This document shows positions 62,185 through 64,000 of a stretch of DNA of 64,000 nucleotides, in pieces. The DNA is taken from the NCBI GenBank assembly GCA_018394295.1, contig CP074573.1:124001-188000 (forward strand). The letters run 5' to 3'. Both the position numbers and the translations under genes were made by a program. This DNA is from Mycoplasmatota bacterium (GTDB lineage Bacteria > Bacillota_I > Bacilli_A > Haloplasmatales > Haloplasmataceae). The notes beneath the pieces are model-generated. The model was given only the letters and a program-made list of their open reading frames with translations, did no database searches and was not told where the DNA came from. Numbering within the stretch: position 1 is the stretch's first letter; every line of letters begins with the position of its first letter.

Positions 62185-63701
62185 AAAAGGAGCAATTTGA
62201 TATTATACCTATATAGTAGACACGAAATAAAAAAGTGTTGGTTATGTAGGTATTTTATTTTATAATAGAGAAAGTTGAAGACGGGAGTAATAATAATGAG
62301 TAAAATAAGTATTAAAGAATATATTAAAGAACATCGTCAAGAATTGGAACAGAATCCTAATGTGCTTAAGGTAGGTAAGATACTTCAATATACCCCTAAA
62401 TTTAAGATTAAGGCTGTAGAGATGAGAAAACAAGGATATCCAATGAGGGAAATATTCGAACTAAATAAACTACCATTTAATAAAGATAAAAATGATATGT
62501 ATGTACTAAAGTGGATAAAGCAATATGATGAACAAGGAAAAGAATCCTTCTATAAGAAAAATAGAGGTCGTAATAAAAATGGCAAATCAGGACGACCAAA
62601 GAAAGAAATAGAATTATCTAGTGATGAAAAAGTACTGATCCAAGAGAAATTAATAGAAGTCCTAAGAAAAGAAAATGAAGAATTAAAAAAAGAATACAGG
62701 CTAGGAAAGGAAGTGAAACAAAGCGGAAATGAGTTTAAAATTAAGCCTACTCAAGATATTTTCCGTTATATACATAAAATAAAAGATCAAGTTAAAATAT
62801 CCATTGAGTTATTATGTAAATATTATGAAGTATCTCGATCAGGTTATTATAAGTGGGTTAAAACAATACCTAATAGACAAAAAAGAGAAGAACAGGATTA
62901 CGCTGATTTTGTAGTTATAAAAAAAACATGGTTAAAACATAATAAGAAGCATGGATACTTAAGAATAAATATGGATTTAAAAAACGATGAAGGCATTGTC
63001 ATGAATCCTAAGAAGATTTATAGACTAATGAAGAAATATGGAATACGAGCTGAAATACGTAAGGTAAACCCTTATTTAGGGATTATGCAGGCAAATAAGG
63101 AACACAATTATTTTGAAAACAAATTAGATAGACAGTTTGATGTTAAAGAGCCAGATACTGTATTTGTGACCGACATAACTTATTTAATCTATGGTAACCA
63201 AAGATATTATTTATCTGTCGTTAAAGAGCTTTGTACGAGAGAAATAGTGGCTTGGAAGCTATCTAGAGGATTAAGTTTAAATTTATCACTTGAAATAATT
63301 GATCAACTTGTTAAAAAATACGGAAAGAAAAAGTTGAAAAACACCATGATTCATTCAGACCAAGGTGTTCATTATACAAATCCGTCATATGTAAATAAAT
63401 TGAAAGAATTAAATATAATACAATCTATGTCTAGAAGAGGTAATTGCCTGGATAACGCTAAAATGGAAACATTCTTTGGTCATTTCAAAGATGAATGTGA
63501 TTATCAACAGGCTAAAGACTTTTATGAGTTATATAAAATTGTTGATAACTATATGAGATATTATAACTGTAAGAGATATCAATGGACATTAAATAAGATG
63601 GCCCCTACTCAATATAGAAACCATCTTAAAGCAGCTTAATGAAATTTTTACTTTTTTTGTTTCTGTCTACTTGACAGGTGTAAGTTCAATTTGCTCCTTT
63701 T
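62185..63701 (+). mobile_element. IS3-family insertion sequence, complete
   Basis: It is about 1.52 kb with imperfect terminal inverted repeats. The left end reads AAAAGGAGCAATTTGATATT at 62185, and the complement of the right end reads AAAAGGAGCAAATTGAACTT up to 63701. Inside both ends the similarity continues (ACCT...GTAGACA). It carries one transposase gene. No clear target duplication is visible. It lies directly next to the stop codon of a small minus-strand gene (63704-63820). Confidence 0.85.
62296..63639 (+). CDS. IS3-family transposase, single continuous ORF
   Basis: This 447-residue transposase starts at ATG 62296; the frame opens at 62275 with TTG but has no better ribosome site. 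N-terminal HTH (FKIKAVEMRKQGYPMREIFE), a Gly/Lys linker, a leucine-zipper-like stretch (LIEVLRKENEELKKEYRLGK), HTH_21 and the rve DDE core follow. D is in DTVFVTDITYLIYGNQRYYL, D in MIHSDQGVHYTNPSYV and E in GNCLDNAKMETFFGHFKDEC. Most IS3 elements split OrfA and OrfB by a -1 frameshift; here they are fused in one frame. It appears intact. Confidence 0.9.
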   Translation: MSKISIKEYIKEHRQELEQNPNVLKVGKILQYTPKFKIKAVEMRKQGYPMREIFELNKLPFNKDKNDMYVLKWIKQYDEQGKESFYKKNRGRNKNGKSGRPKKEIELSSDEKVLIQEKLIEVLRKENEELKKEYRLGKEVKQSGNEFKIKPTQDIFRYIHKIKDQVKISIELLCKYYEVSRSGYYKWVKTIPNRQKREEQDYADFVVIKKTWLKHNKKHGYLRINMDLKNDEGIVMNPKKIYRLMKKYGIRAEIRKVNPYLGIMQANKEHNYFENKLDRQFDVKEPDTVFVTDITYLIYGNQRYYLSVVKELCTREIVAWKLSRGLSLNLSLEIIDQLVKKYGKKKLKNTMIHSDQGVHYTNPSYVNKLKELNIIQSMSRRGNCLDNAKMETFFGHFKDECDYQQAKDFYELYKIVDNYMRYYNCKRYQWTLNKMAPTQYRNHLKAA

Positions 63702-63703
63702 AA

Positions 63704-63820
63704 TTATTGGGTATTCGTTTTGTCATAAGCAATTAGAATATATTTTTCTCCTAATTCTTTTTCTAATTGTTGAATCTTTTTTAATTGTTCTGTATTTAAG
63801 TTAGAAACAGGATATTCCAT
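63704..63820 (-). CDS. Small hypothetical protein (38 aa), possibly truncated by IS3
   Basis: The minus-strand ATG at 63820 lies behind AAGGAG (10-nt spacing) and encodes MEYPVSNLNTEQLKKIQQLE and a short C-terminus, LIAYDKTNTQ. The stop codon lies only 2-3 bp outside the IS3 end, so the original 3' part may have been removed by the insertion. A charged N-terminal helix is the only visible feature. It is shorter than what the ORF caller lists, but the ribosome site is convincing. Confidence 0.55.
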   Translation of the reverse strand: MEYPVSNLNTEQLKKIQQLEKELGEKYILIAYDKTNTQ

Positions 63821-63926
63821 AAAATCATCACTCCTTATTTTGTATTATGCCCAATAATAATAATATTTAGCCATTTTTTTAGAACAAACATAAGTAAATA
63901 AAATAAGTAGTATAATAGCATAATAT

Positions 63927-63955
63927 TTGGCAAATAATAAAAAATATTATATAAT
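63927..63955 (+). promoter_or_regulatory. Promoter of the gene at 63982
   Basis: TTGGCA (63927-63932) and TATAAT (63950-63955) are separated by 17 nt, 26 nt ahead of the ATG at 63982. Confidence 0.65.
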
Positions 63956-63981
63956 TATGGTAGACATAAGGAGGAATATTA

Positions 63982-64000
63982 ATGATTAGTGAAAAATTAG
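63982..64000 (+). CDS. Start of a gene cut by the window end
   Basis: ATG 63982 with an AAGGAGG site at 63968-63974 and a promoter upstream. Only MISEKL can be read before the window ends, so the product cannot be identified. Confidence 0.6.

Overview
The window is AT-rich DNA from a low-GC Gram-positive lineage (Bacillota). Strong AAGGAGG-type ribosome sites, TTGACA/TATAAT promoters, a glgC-glgD pair, eno, secG, smpB and ssrA support this. TGA is used as a stop, so the standard bacterial code applies. Gene content would fit the Haloplasma / Turicibacter / Erysipelotrichia neighbourhood, but nothing here fixes a species. Almost all genes lie on the + strand.

Layout. (1) 1-5260: the end of an IS21 element, then a graveyard of polymorphic-toxin cassettes. 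Promoterless toxin C-terminal fragments are each followed by an immunity-type gene, and two families of direct repeats separate them. (2) 5425-13300: a chromosomal core with an M55 D-aminopeptidase, a repeat-containing membrane protein, glgC-glgD, eno, secG, smpB, two 2TM-domain genes and tmRNA. (3) 13301-36432: a dense defence and RNA-repair island behind ssrA. It holds an ABC-three-component system, a compact operon (P-loop kinase, duplicated nucleoside-deoxyribosyltransferase-like protein, Fe-S HhH-GPD glycosylase, methyltransferase), a PD-(D/E)XK nuclease, a DUF4238 protein, a retron (PRTase-like effector, msr-msd RNA, reverse transcriptase, zinc-ribbon protein), group II intron debris, Hen1-Pnkp RNA repair with a frameshifted HNH gene, and an RNase III carrying three dsRNA-binding domains. 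(4) 36433-38194: non-coding DNA with large palindromes, an IS1182-type remnant and a strong promoter with two Spo0A-like boxes. (5) 38195-44652: an oppBCDFA oligopeptide importer whose ATPases and one permease carry unusual insertions. (6) 44870-64000: accessory DNA with an inverted pair of paralogous genes, a MacB-like ABC transporter bracketed by a direct duplication, an AraC-type regulator, an S41 peptidase lipoprotein, a two-gene ABC exporter, two insertion sequences and the start of one further gene.

How it fits together. smpB and ssrA form the ribosome-rescue pair, and eno and secG are neighbouring housekeeping genes. The island downstream of ssrA looks like accumulated anti-phage modules, several of which act on nucleotides or RNA. 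The strongest candidate for an undescribed system is the four-gene operon 17067-19992. The retron with its overlapping third gene, and the three-dsRBD RNase III beside Hen1-Pnkp, are the next best.

Caution: at least eight broken reading frames in this window are each restored by adding a single base in or next to a short T or A run. Some apparent pseudogenes may therefore be consensus errors rather than real decay.
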